Shown: positions 23,012-33,791 of the stretch, piece after piece
Layout: each line of letters starts with the position of its first letter
How positions within the stretch are numbered: position 1 is the first letter of the stretch
Program-made: the position numbers and the translations under genes
Notes under the pieces: generated by a model
Database searches by the model: none
What the model was told of the DNA's origin: nothing
The model's input: only the letters and a program-made list of their open reading frames with translations
Source of the DNA: Phlebopus portentosus
Lineage: Eukaryota > Basidiomycota > Agaricomycetes > Boletales > Boletinellaceae
Reading direction: 5' to 3'
Length of the DNA stretch: 64,000 nt
NCBI GenBank assembly: GCA_037892935.1
Contig: JAYXKI010000009.1
Span: 310,001-374,000 of the forward strand

Positions 23012-24878
23012 TCAAATCGACAATGCATGAGGCGGAGCCTCACACACCAGCTCCTCAAATCCCAAATACGTCGCCATACTAACAGGTCTATAAATCCACA
23101 CCTCGCCTTCCTCAAACCTGCTCAAATCATACGTCCTCCGAACCGGCTCGGGAGGGTCGTTTAAACTTTGTTCAACCACCTCCAATGATCTCAGGGTACG
23201 CGGTTCCAGTGGTGCTCCATCGTATACCCCAAGTTGAGGAGAGTAAGGGACACAATCGCGAGTGACGACGGCAGTGTGCTCCGGATCGCCGAGGATGGCG
23301 TACCCTCCCGGCTGGTCACCTACGCGCGCAATGCGCACACTCCGCCACTCGACGATATCCCCGCGCCGCACGCGGTCGTCCCCGCCTCTCCACTGTCCCT
23401 CGTGCCTCCCACCCCGGGAAGCGCGCCCGACGAAGATCAGATGCCCGTGTGTCCGCCCTAAGCTCGGTATTGGCGCTGGTATAGAGGGTGAAGCCGAGGA
23501 AGTGACGAATTTGAGCGCTTCAGCCGCGAGGTCCCAGCATTCCCCTCTTCCGCAGAATTGACCTGACCCGAGGAAACTCTCTGCGTACCTAGCGATCGTC
23601 TCTCCGTACACCTCGCTAGCACCTCTCAGTTCTTCACCGTTCAAAGCTTCTGGTGCATCTAGATACTTCGCGCTCCGCTCTGCGACTTTGGTAGTTGAGT
23701 TGGAGTACGAGACCGAGACCCACGCGGCGCTTAAGTCGCAGAACAGTACTGCGAAGGTGATAGAGCGCGTGTCCCCACGCGATATCATTTGTGCTTTGTA
23801 GAGCCGATGAGGATTGGTTTGGAGAAGCGGCGGTAGGGCACCTTGAGAAGCGTACCAAGGTGTGTCCCACTCGGTTGACGGATGGAAGTAGCACGCTAGG
23901 TCGAGTGCTTGGGAACCGCATGTTGTCGGAGGCGGATATGATGATTTAAACTCGACTTTAGGCTGCGAGTGATCATGAGAGTATGGAGGAGCGGCTTCGA
24001 CAGTCGGTTTGGACCAGGATTTTATAGGAGGCTATGCAATTAGACAGCGTTAGAGATAAATGAAAAGAACGTGAAACGTGACTTACTGGAGCTCCTCGAC
24101 CAGAAGTCGCAGGCGCTCCCAAGGCGGAACGTACTGGTTGGGCCGGAGGTGCTAGTATTGTAGTCGTTGGCGGGGTCTTACTGTTTCTTGTAGTATTTTC
24201 CACGACCCTCACTTCTCCACCTTCTGTCGAATTACTCTCCGAGTGAACGCCTCGCATCTTTTCAATGTATTGCGCGAAGAACTCATCGAGCCATCCAAAG
24301 AAGGCTTCTTTATCTTTTGGAGAAAGATTGGTCCAGTCAACCTTGTCTATATCGACATTGGCATCAGTGCTGTTGTCAGCTGACGGTATTTGCAATGCTT
24401 TTGGCGCGGGCTGAGACCATCTCTGCGATGGCGTTCGTTGAGGAGCGGGAGGAGGGAGAGTCGGAGATGATGGTGAAGAAGTAGGGTTCTTGAACGCCCT
24501 TGCGCGCTCGAGGACAGATAGTCCACGAGAGGGTGGAGGTGAGGGCGGGCTTGCAGAACGTGCATTCAGGCTCGGCCTCGTCGACCTCATAACTGGAGGA
24601 GGAGCTGCAAATGCTTCTCTGCCCTCATGTCCATACGCCTCCGAGCCAGCACCCTCTTGCTCTAAACTACCCCGACTCGCATTAAAGGACCTCCTCGCAC
24701 CCGGCCGAGGCGGAGGTGGAGGACTACCTGCCTTTGGCATATATCCCGCATCCACAAACCGTGTCTTCGCCATCGGCGTGCTGCTATGCTTGTCCCGCGT
24801 ATTCTGGATCTTGGCCGCCGTGGCATTCTTCGCTGAGACGGCTTTGTCTTTGATCGTTGCGACTGTATGTACATGCAT
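23012..24878 (-). CDS. BBC1/AIM3-like protein with cysteine-proteinase-like C-terminal domain
   Basis: Two exons (24087-24878, 23012-24031) encode about 603 aa. The N-terminal 300 residues are Pro/Ser-rich with polyproline stretches (SPPPPPRPGARR near 55), typical of actin-patch adaptors that bind SH3 domains. A short acidic helix DWTNLSPKDKEAFFGWLDEFF lies near 190-210. The C-terminal part from about residue 300 matches the fungal BBC1/AIM3 domain, which has a papain/NlpC-like fold. The putative nucleophile is Cys429 (GRGECWDLAAEAL), with a His near 516 (DPEHTAVVTRD). Yeast Bbc1 regulates Las17/type I myosin at endocytic sites. No SH3 domain is visible. An extra short upstream coding exon is possible; the ATG at 24878 is the first in frame. 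Confidence 0.7.
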
Positions 24879-25409
24879 TACCGGATTAGCATTGATTTTA
24901 GGAAGGATGGTGATGAAGTATCGAACGGACCGTTGAACGGCATGACGAAACCTTCAACTTAGACTCGATTATCCCCCGAGTAGTACACGTTCAATGGTCC
25001 TAATGAAGTTCCTCGATAGCTTCAAGTTCGAACGAGTATTGGATTCAAACGAGTGCTGTACCCGAAATTTTACGGGCTGTCTTGCTCAACGATACGCAGT
25101 CCTGAAGCCCCGAAAGAGATTGAGTACCTCGAAGTTTAAGAAGTAGGTAGATTCACACAATAATCAGCTTAGTCAGATCCGATTCTGTGTCATCAGACCG
25201 AGAAACGTCACGTGCGGGACTATCTGCTGAGAAGAGTAAATTCATGTTTAACAATTTGACGAGGACTCGATAATTTAATTGCATCAGAATGTCAGAACTT
25301 AGAGTACAAAGGCCCAAAGATCAAATCCTCGACTGTGACAAACCCAGCGCCTAAACGTTATAATCTCTGTTACGCCATGCAAAGGTATAAAGAGAAACAG
25401 GTATCAAAT
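24879..25409. promoter_or_regulatory. Intergenic: promoter of the BBC1-like gene, 3' region of the phosphatase gene
   Basis: About 530 bp without a supported gene. The half nearest 24879 should hold the BBC1-like promoter. Nothing else recognised. Confidence 0.35.
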
Positions 25410-27314
25410 CTACGAATCGCAAGCTTCTAGTAAGTTTTCTGGCACGTTACTCTCTAGCAACGCGATAAAGTCATCAAGAGAGACCCATTCCAGAGACTGC
25501 ATTGGCGTCCCTTCAAATAATACCCGAACGAAGCGTTCTTCGCTCTTCGGTATTTTCCATACCTAATCAGATTACAATCATCTCAAATGAATGAAGGTCG
25601 GGAAGCATATAAGTAACGGACCTCCATCACGATCTCCGAGCCTTGCGCAGGCCACCGTAGAGGTGCCACCTTCCCAAAACCAAGCCCGGAAGCGAGACGG
25701 ATCATAGAACCGTCGTGACCCACGTAGAACCGTAGCTTGTGAGATTCCTTACCGGCTTTGAAGGAATTGATGTTCATCGCGAGTTCCATGAAGAGCGCTC
25801 CTGTTAGTGAGAGCAATCAAAATTATTGGACAAAGGTCTTTTTTCTAGACTCGGGACTAGGACTGACCGAACGTGAGCCGCACGTACTCCGTCGAGTTCT
25901 CTGCTGCATTCCATATGTAGCTTGATAGTACAGAGGATCAATCAACTTCTCAGATTGTCGCAACTCGCATTATTACGTACTTGTATTCGAAATCGCCGAT
26001 TACATGCACTAAAGATGCATCCTCTTCGGAGACACACGAGCCGGTAGAATTGCACGGCAATGGATGCCCATTACATGTCCGCGACGTAAAGGTATCGAAG
26101 AAGTGGTCATCTAGGTGCAAACAGTGTATGCGATAATCAGCTTAAAGCCTTCGCAGATACCAAGGTAGGAAGAGAGACGAACACCACGATGCCCAGTCCG
26201 AGAGTCCCGCTGTTCCCAAGGTAGCATCCAAACGCGCTTTCAGGTCCGCGTTTGCTTTGAGATGATCCGTCCATGCTGGTACGGACTGATATGCATCGCG
26301 AATCGAGTTGGCGCGATCGCATGCATATGCAGGCGGGATAGAGTCGATCTAGTTTGAAAACCCTCAGCACTTCATTTTCCGTAAGACTCATGCTGCTCTA
26401 CAGTACTTACAGACGATGGCTGAGTTACAACTTTCCACGTCTTCGTGGCTGTACTGGGATCCATACCAAACAGAAGTCCGCTTGCGACTTGCTTAGTCCG
26501 AGGTTCGGTCGAAGTACGAATAAGAATGTCATCTTCATTCACGCTCCTCAAGAAGCCGAGTTTCGTATGATAGACAGACCAAAAGTCCTAAACAACAAGG
26601 ACATTGTTCAGAGTAATCGGACCCATAGAGTAACTGAGTTGATAACAGAAGCTAACCTGACCATGCTTTATAGCATCCGCGAAGCCGCCAGCTGTCAATT
26701 GTCCCTGGTCACAAGTCCCGTTCCAGAATCGCGCAAGAAACGGGTGCCAGCTTGGGACATCTGTTTCATGTATGACTTGCGCTCCGCCCTGAGCGTAATC
26801 AAACAGACGGGGCTTCGAGCAATCCCAGCCTGATGCTGGATTCAACTCGGCTTCATTTGGATATAAGTTATCCGGAGTTCGCTATCCAGAACACCATTAA
26901 TGCAGTTACTCGGGCGAAGATCAATAGAATGCTTGCCTTATGATGGCGAATCATTGCGTTTACGTAAACCAGCTGCGGTTCAACACCGAACCCAGAAACG
27001 TTCGTTGGCGTGGGCTTGAAGTAATGAGCAGCATTGACATGTGGGGCGTTACAGTAATTATAGGTATTCCACGGGAGGTCAGCTGGTGTTTGAGACGAAG
27101 TGTATACGCCTGTTCCAAAGGAATTGGATGTGTTGTTGAAAGATCCAGAGACTCGGAAATCTGATGACAACGAGAGTGCAGTTAGCAACGAAGCGGCGAG
27201 CTTTCGTGGAGACGCAATCATTTTCCAGCGCGACAGAGCCTCCCAAATCTCTGCAAATGAAAAGCTAGCAGCAAAAGAAACGATGCTTTCGAGGAGAATA
27301 CCGAACATAGTCAT
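25410..27314 (-). CDS. Secreted histidine acid phosphatase family protein
   Basis: Eight exons (26937-27314, 26657-26881, 26411-26587, 26183-26348, 25981-26110, 25868-25920, 25622-25800, 25410-25562) encode about 486 aa. Histidine acid phosphatases hydrolyse phosphomonoesters through a phosphohistidine. The catalytic loop reads MIRHHKRTP (123-129), the RHxxRxP loop in a non-canonical fungal form. The proton-donor motif is GHDG at 404-407. Many Cys and N-glycosylation sites (NGTC, NSTGSC) point to secretion. The N-terminus is hydrophobic, but the exact signal peptide is unclear: MIASPRKLAASLLTALSLSS from residue 32 would be an alternative start. Intron 1 appears to use a GC donor (HHK|gcaagc), with the downstream exon resuming RTPDNLYP. 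Confidence 0.82.
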
Positions 27315-27801
27315 GTTATATACAGTTTAAAGATAGAAGCCGTTGCAGATGATCGTCTTCAGCGGACGAACGTGCGACGTTCCGGTTGGCCCGCCGGACA
27401 AAACTGTAGCAAGATGCTTGAAACCACCGAAATCCATTGATGGATGGAAGACGTTCCGAATTCCGAACGATGTGCATTCCAATCAGCAGGCAGATAAAAT
27501 CAGAAGAAGCGCAGCTGAGTACCTGAGGGACTTCGTGACAACTTTAAAACAACTGAAAAGACTCGGAGGAAATCGTTGACGTTCATCAGTTGAGGGGAAA
27601 TCAGCCAGAAGTACACGTTACCAAGTTGCAGATTGTTCCGGTATTGAAGAGGAAACCAAGGAACATATTCTATTATGAAGCCGGTCCTCTGTTCCGTTGT
27701 AGTGCACGATGGCCAAGGATCCTTCGTTTTAGGGCAACAGCGGTCACGTGCACCTATCTTCTCTCAACAGAAGAAAGTGAAATACTAGTTCATCATACTG
27801 T
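27315..27801. other. Intergenic region
   Basis: Upstream of the phosphatase gene. Contains its promoter; no gene or repeat recognised before the foldback element. Confidence 0.35.
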
Positions 27802-28563
27802 ATTACTGCCTTTTTCATATGTATTGTCACTCGCGACTTCTGTGATTTTTGTCACACAGAACACCTCAAAATATAAAAATCACTATATCTCACTCAATTC
27901 TTGATCATTTTACATGATCTAAGTTGCTAAATACATAGTTCCAAAATCCGTTTCAAACTTCGACAAGGATGAAGAGAAATGAACAAAGAATGAGTGAAAT
28001 ATGTCGCAAAAGGCCAAGTTTAGACACTTCCTTCATGTGCATTTTTTCCTGCCCTCAGACTGGGTGCTACAACAACCTAGCCTGCACCAGAGTGGTGCTA
28101 TTGGCATAATATGAATTTACAGACATCAGCTTGCCTAAGAATTAATTTATTTTGAGGTCTGGGGGCCCTTGAGAAAAGGTAGGTTTGAGCTCAGCTCAGA
28201 CATGTATCAAACCAGCAGATACAACACAGAATAAAGCTCAAAGTCAGTCTGAAAATTAAAAATAAAATAATCATATCATTTTGGACTTGCCTGTAGGACT
28301 GTAGAAGCAGGGATGAGGGCAGGAAAAACTGCACATGAAAGATGTGTCTAAAATCGGCCTTTTGCAACATATGTCACTCATTCTTTGTTCATTTCTTTTC
28401 ATTCTTGTTAAAGTTTGAAACTGATTTTAGAATTATGGATTTAGCAACTTAGATCATGCAAAACAGTCAAGAATTGAGTGAGATATGGTGATTTTTATAT
28501 TTTGAGGTGTTCTGTGTGACAAAAATCACAGAAGTCGACAATACATATGAAAAAGGCAGTAAT
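27802..28563. mobile_element. Foldback element (long inverted repeats, non-coding)
   Basis: Two inverted arms of about 260 bp face each other across roughly 250 bp. The left arm is 27802 to about 28061; the right arm is about 28312 to 28563. Outer ends are ATTACTGCCTTTTTCATATG and its complement. Arms are about 88-90% identical by eye; the left arm carries a short extra ACTCGC. There is no coding potential, so this is a non-autonomous MITE or foldback element. I could not find a convincing target-site duplication, so the superfamily is not assigned. Confidence 0.8.
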
Positions 28564-28622
28564 TGGGACAAAATTCCGTTACTGTAAATAACTATTCCCG
28601 AATTTCTATAGAAATCGATTTA

Positions 28623-30899
28623 CTAGTTCTGATCACCCGTGCTCTGTTCCGTGCTGACATTTTTTGCGCGGCTTGAAGACTTCTGTCTAAGCCTGTCCAG
28701 CGTACCATCAAGGATTGCGAACATCTTGGCAAACAGCTCGTCTGGAGACTCCCTGTCCAGTGGTTTCACTGCCAATCGTTTCTCACAGTCCTTGATTTGA
28801 CGAAGGGTTTCACGCTTCTTTTCAGCACCTTGGTCGGAATCGGGCACCGTTTCAACTTCCTTGAGAGACTCTCGAAGCTTCTTGAGATTTTCTTCGACAT
28901 TTCTTCGTCCAAAATCGTACAAGACGTCAGGAAAAAGCAGGTCGTACATCTTCAAAGTAGTCGCCTTCAGGTCTTCAAAGTACGGGTGGAAATGGGCCAG
29001 AATCCTTTCTTTGAACCTCCATCGCGATTCGAGAGCCTCAGCTCTGTCCAGGTATGCTGAATACAACGATTCAGGTGAATGCGCGTTGTCCCACTTTAGA
29101 AGCGGGGCTCTCTTTGAGAAAATCTCCAAGTCCAGGGGTTTGTCCGGTCCATCCAATGCGATGCATACAAAGCACAGTAGGTAGAGCGTCGATTCGAGAT
29201 CTTGATAAAAGGTTCGCTTGGGGATATATTCACCTTTGTAAATCGCACCTGCAAGATATTGAGGACAGAACCACGGGTTTACCAAAACCTGAAATGTATG
29301 CGCGGATCACAAGTTAGCATATTCGCGAAATATCATTTCGATTTTTGCAGTTACGTTACCTTGCTTTCTATACCGCGATCCAGATCAACTGCATGAACAA
29401 AGTCAACGACACATCCTTTGCGCAGGGAAGTTGGAGACTCCGCATTTGGTGCAAGAACGATATTGTAGAAACTGATGTCTCCGTGGACGATGCGACGCTC
29501 AAGTAGGTCTTTGATAACTTGTCATTACAATGCATAATAAGAGAAGAAAATTTGTTAGCAGGACAGCAATAAATATATATGCATAGATCCCGCTTACCCT
29601 TTACAATGTTTCGGATGGCAGAAACTATCTCCTCCAAAGAAATAAATCTATCCAGATGCGTTCCAGCAGGTTTCATTACATAGCGGTGATGGAAGCGGGT
29701 CGGAAGGTAGAACGACTCATCAGTCTTCCCAAATGGATTCGTTGAATCTTCCGCTCCATGCCGAGTCTTGACCCGTTCGTGGTCAACAAGACGCGGGACG
29801 TTCTCAACATCGCTGATCCGTCTCAGAATTTGAACTTCAAATGGCCCGTCGTCGTTTTCTTCGCCGTCAAGCCACACGTCCTTGATGGTGTATAGTTCAC
29901 CGGAACGTTCAGCAATAACGCAAGTGGTGGCTGAGATATTGAAGTGGCTGGTCAGCCCGCAAACAACCTTCCTGGAATATTTCTTTTGATTTACGAGGGT
30001 GCTGTGTTCCTCATCGAAGAGAACGGAAGGGTCGTAACCCAAGTCTTCCGGGCTCATGAACAATAGTCCTAGCACGAGGCGCGCAAGATTCATTGCATCC
30101 GAGATGCAAGAATTTTCAGAATGAATGATTCCTGACGGATTGAAACAAATCAGCTCAAAATAGTCTTCGTAAAATGCAACCCCCATGACGAATCGGCGGC
30201 GATATCCTTGAATGGACCAGATATGAATAGCCGAAGACAGAAGCTTTCTCAGGACTGTTTGCTCGTCTCCATGAAAGAATACCACCGGCACCTTTACATG
30301 CTTCCACGAAAGGAGAACGCTAGGAAGGAGAGAATGATGCTCGACCAACACCAGCTCAGGTTTCTCTCCTTCGTTCATTCCAGTAGAATCCAATTTGTGC
30401 TCGTGGAACGCAAACTGGCATGTAAATTCCGCGGAAAAACGGTACTGCGGAATCTCGAGACGCTCTCGAACAGCTGTCCCAATCTCGTTGAATAGTTCGC
30501 CGATTCTACAACCCAGCGGACGCGGTGAGTCTCCATTGTTTAGTTCGCTCAGGATGCGCTCCATTCTGTTCTCCACCTCCGGAAGCACATCAGCCCAGTC
30601 AAAAGAATATTCGGAAGCGGCCTTTTCGTCATTGGGATATTTCAGCTTTCCTATGCCATGTGCGAGAGCTTCACGGGAGAACGTGTTCTCCAGAACTCCG
30701 TCTGCACTATCTTCAGCGATCTGCTTGTTATTGAATTTGCGCAGCTCTCGGTCACACGAGTCGCTGAGGATGATAATTGCATGAGACGAGTGCAGGCGGT
30801 ATATAAGATCATAATGACAGTTGCGTACCAGCATGTCCAAAAGAACTCCGATTCATCACATTCTTTATTGGATGCGTCTACCTCGTGAGTGCAGGACAT
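28623..30899 (-). CDS. FunK1-type fungal protein kinase, complete copy
   Basis: Four exons (30829-30899, 29598-30763, 29360-29517, 28623-29288) encode about 686 aa. The FunK1 family is an Agaricomycete-expanded group of protein-kinase-like proteins of unknown substrate. Features: an N-terminal FunK1 region; a beta-3 type lysine in ELYTIKDVWL; the hinge region HHRYVMKPAG; a catalytic loop RIVHGDISFYNIVL with Asp; a metal-binding DF motif in GCVVDFVHAVD; and the C-terminal FunK1 helices (TFYQDLESTLYLLCFV). The C-terminus is charged and coiled. The start MSCTHEVDAS follows a 71-nt first exon whose structure is also preserved in the relic near 58.3 kb. It is the upstream partner of a tandem duplication with the decayed copy at 31.2-33.3 kb. 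Transfer or birth-death dynamics are typical of this family. Confidence 0.8.
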
Positions 30900-31217
30900 A
30901 GTCGAAGTTCAGAAAGGAGGGGCTTGTGCTTGTTTGTTAGGGATAGAACCGAAAATGAATGCTTTAAAGCTTTCTTTGTGGTTTGTGGCAACCGAGACGA
31001 TCAGTGGTGATCACTTTCCCACTTCGGGCGATTCCAGTAAAGACTTGAGTAATCGAATGACGGATCCGCCTTTCTGGAATTAGGTGGTTGTACCACACAG
31101 AAACGTGCTGTGGCATCATCCTAGATATAAAAGTAATTGGAGAATAATTGGTGCATGGTACATGTTGATTGGAACAAATTCTGTCATATGATTATTTTCT
31201 ATTTCTATAAAATCGAT
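30900..31217. promoter_or_regulatory. Promoter of FunK1 copy 1, joined to the 3' end of copy 2
   Basis: The part nearest 30900 is closely similar to 58328-58545, so it is a duplicated FunK1 promo­ter. The sequence near 31170 resembles the 3' flank of copy 1 at 28564-28622, marking the duplication joint. Confidence 0.5.
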
Positions 31218-33260
31218 CTACGAGTCCTGATCTCCCGTGCTCTGCTCTGCGCCAGTCTCCGGGTCATCGGTTGCGTGGCTTGAAGACTTCTGTCTAAGCC
31301 TGTCCAGCGTACCGTCAAGGATCGTGAACATCTTGGCAAACAGCTCGTCCGGAGACTCCTTGTTCAGTGGTTTCGTTGCCAATCGTTTCTCACAAGCCTT
31401 GATTTGACGAAGGCTTTTCACGGATCTTTTCAGCACCTTCGTCAGAATCAACCTCCGTTTCGCCTTCCTTGAGAGACTCTCGAAGCTTCCTGAGATTTTC
31501 TTCGACATTTCTTCTTCCGCTTCCGAACAAGACGTCGGGGAAAAGCAGGTCGTACATCTTCAAAGTAGTCGTCTTGAGGTCTTCAAAGTATGGATGAAAA
31601 TGGGAAAGAATCTTTTCTTTGAACCTCCATCGCGATTCGAGAGCCTCAGCTCTGTCCAGGTATGCTGAATACCACGATTCAGGAGAGTTCAGGTTCATCC
31701 ATTTTAAAAGTGGGGCCCTTTTAAAGAAAACCTCAAAGTCAATGGCTCTGTCGGGTCCATCCAGTGCGATGCATACAAAGCACAATAGGTAGAACGTCGA
31801 TTCGAGATCCTGATAATAGGTTCGTTTGAAAAAACAATCACATTTCCAATGTGCATACACGACATCTTGAGGACAAAACCACCGGGACATCTCAGCCTGA
31901 AATGTAAGCGCAAGTCAGCACACTCATGGGACAATAAACTTGTTTTTCGCAGGTGCATTACCCTGTGTCCATACGGATCGTAATCCATCTTGATTGCGTT
32001 AGCAAAGTTAATGACAAGTCCCTTACGTAGGGAAGTTGAAGACCCTGTATCGGGTGCGAGAAGGACACTGTAGAAATTGATGTTTCCGTGCAAGATGCGA
32101 CGCTCAAGAAGGTCTTTGATGACTTGTTTTTGCAATGTAGAGTAAGAAAAGTAAAATCGTCAGTAGAAAGCTAATAAATGTATATGACTAAATCTCGCAT
32201 ACCCTTCACAACGTCACGGATAGCAGAAACTATTTCCTCCAGAGAAATAAACCAATTCAGACGCACTCCAGCGGGCTTCATCACATAGCGGTGATGGATG
32301 CGGGTTAATGAGCCAGGGAATCCATCGGTATTCCAAAATAGATCCGTTGAATCCTCCGTCCCATCCCTAGTTTTGAGCCGTTCGTGGTCAACAAGGCGCG
32401 GGACGTTTTCAACATCATTGATTTGACTCAGAATTTGAGCCTCAAATGGCACGACGTCATTTTCTTCCTTGTAGAGCCACGCATCCTTAATGGCATATAG
32501 TTCACCGGAACGTTTAGCGAAGACGCAACTGGTAGCTAAGCTATCGAAGAGTCGCCCAGCGTCGTCAACAAACTCCCTGTAATATATCTTTTGATTTACG
32601 ATAGTGCTATGTTCGTCGTCGAAGAGAACGGAGGCATCGTACCCCAAATCGTCTGCACTTACGAACAGTAGCCCGAGTATGAGACGCGCAAGGTTCATCG
32701 CGTCCGAGATGCAAGATGCTTCAGAATGTATGATCCCTGGCGGATTAAAACAAGTCAGCTCGAACTCGTCTTTGTAGAATCCAATGCCCATGACGAATCG
32801 ACGTCCATATCCTTGAATGGACCAGATATGAACAGCCGAAGACAAGAGTCTTTTTAAAACCGTTTCCCTGTCTCCATGAAAGAATACCACCGGCACCTTT
32901 ACGTTTCTCCATGAGAGGTGGGGACCACGAAGTAGAGAACGATGCTCGACCAGCGCCAACTCAGGCTTCTGCCTGCGGAATCTCGAGACGCTCCCGAATC
33001 GCTATCCCGATCTCGTTGAACAGCTCACCAATTCTGCAGCCCAGCGGACGCGACGAGTCTCCGTTGTTTAGTTCGCTCAGGATGTGCTCCATCCTATTCT
33101 CCACCTCCGGAAGCACATCGGTCCAGTCAAAAGAGTATTCGGAAGCGGCCTTTTCGTCATCATTGGGATATTTAAGTTTTCCTATGCCATGTGCGAGAGC
33201 TTCCATCACGAAAACCGGCGCGGCCTTCTTTGCGGTTCCGGTTCTTGCCAGAAAAGGCAA
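31218..33260 (-). pseudogene. FunK1 tandem copy 2, pseudokinase and frameshifted
   Basis: Homologous to copy 1 from its ALAHGIGKLKYPND segment (about 33205) to the C-terminus, with the same intron positions. It lacks the first exon and promoter; upstream sequence is unrelated. A deletion at about 32967-32975 removes roughly 35 codons and shifts the frame (EIPQ then AEA-stop, resuming at PELALVEHRSLL). A second frame change near 31410 splits the C-terminal region. The catalytic loop is HGNINFYSVLL (Asp to Asn, codon 32082-32084) and the metal-binding motif is VINFANA (Asp to Asn, codon 32007-32009). Both changes are consistent with G-to-A transitions. Phosphotransfer would be lost even if the frames were read through. 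Confidence 0.85.
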
Positions 33261-33791
33261 TGATTGGCTGTTCTGGTCAGGTCATATGAGACGTCTTAAG
33301 AGTATGTAAGGAATACAATTCTGGGAATACAATATATTAGAAGTAGAAGCATTGTGTCGAGTGTATAAGAATGGACAAGACTTGCACCAGTTGAGAATAG
33401 CTTAAATAGGCATTGTCTTATGGCTGCAAGAAATGTATATCACATACAACAAGTGCCAATAATTTTGTTAATATTTAATACATTACGATGTATGTGGAAG
33501 ACATGTGGAAGATTACACGAGTGCTCAAGAAATATGTCTCTCGCCAATCGCATAAAAAGTACACACAAAGCATAGCGTCCATTGACAGTGTGCACCTTCG
33601 TGACCAGGTCGAAGCGCCTGGGAGACCGTTCTGCTTCCAGTTTGGCACACAATACTTCAATTTCACAGCAAAAATTACATTGTAATTATCGACAGCTAGG
33701 ACAGGATAGCGAATGTTCACAGCAACAATAAAGCATTGACTCACGAGAGACAGCAATGACGATGGAAACCGGAAAAAAATAATGAATACAA
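33261..33791. other. Intergenic region
   Basis: AT-rich sequence between the FunK1 pseudogene breakpoint and the 3' end of the next gene. No gene, RNA or repeat recognised. Confidence 0.35.

Noticed and set aside
28080..28330. Gene inside the foldback element loop
   Set aside because: Only short frames, none with coding character.
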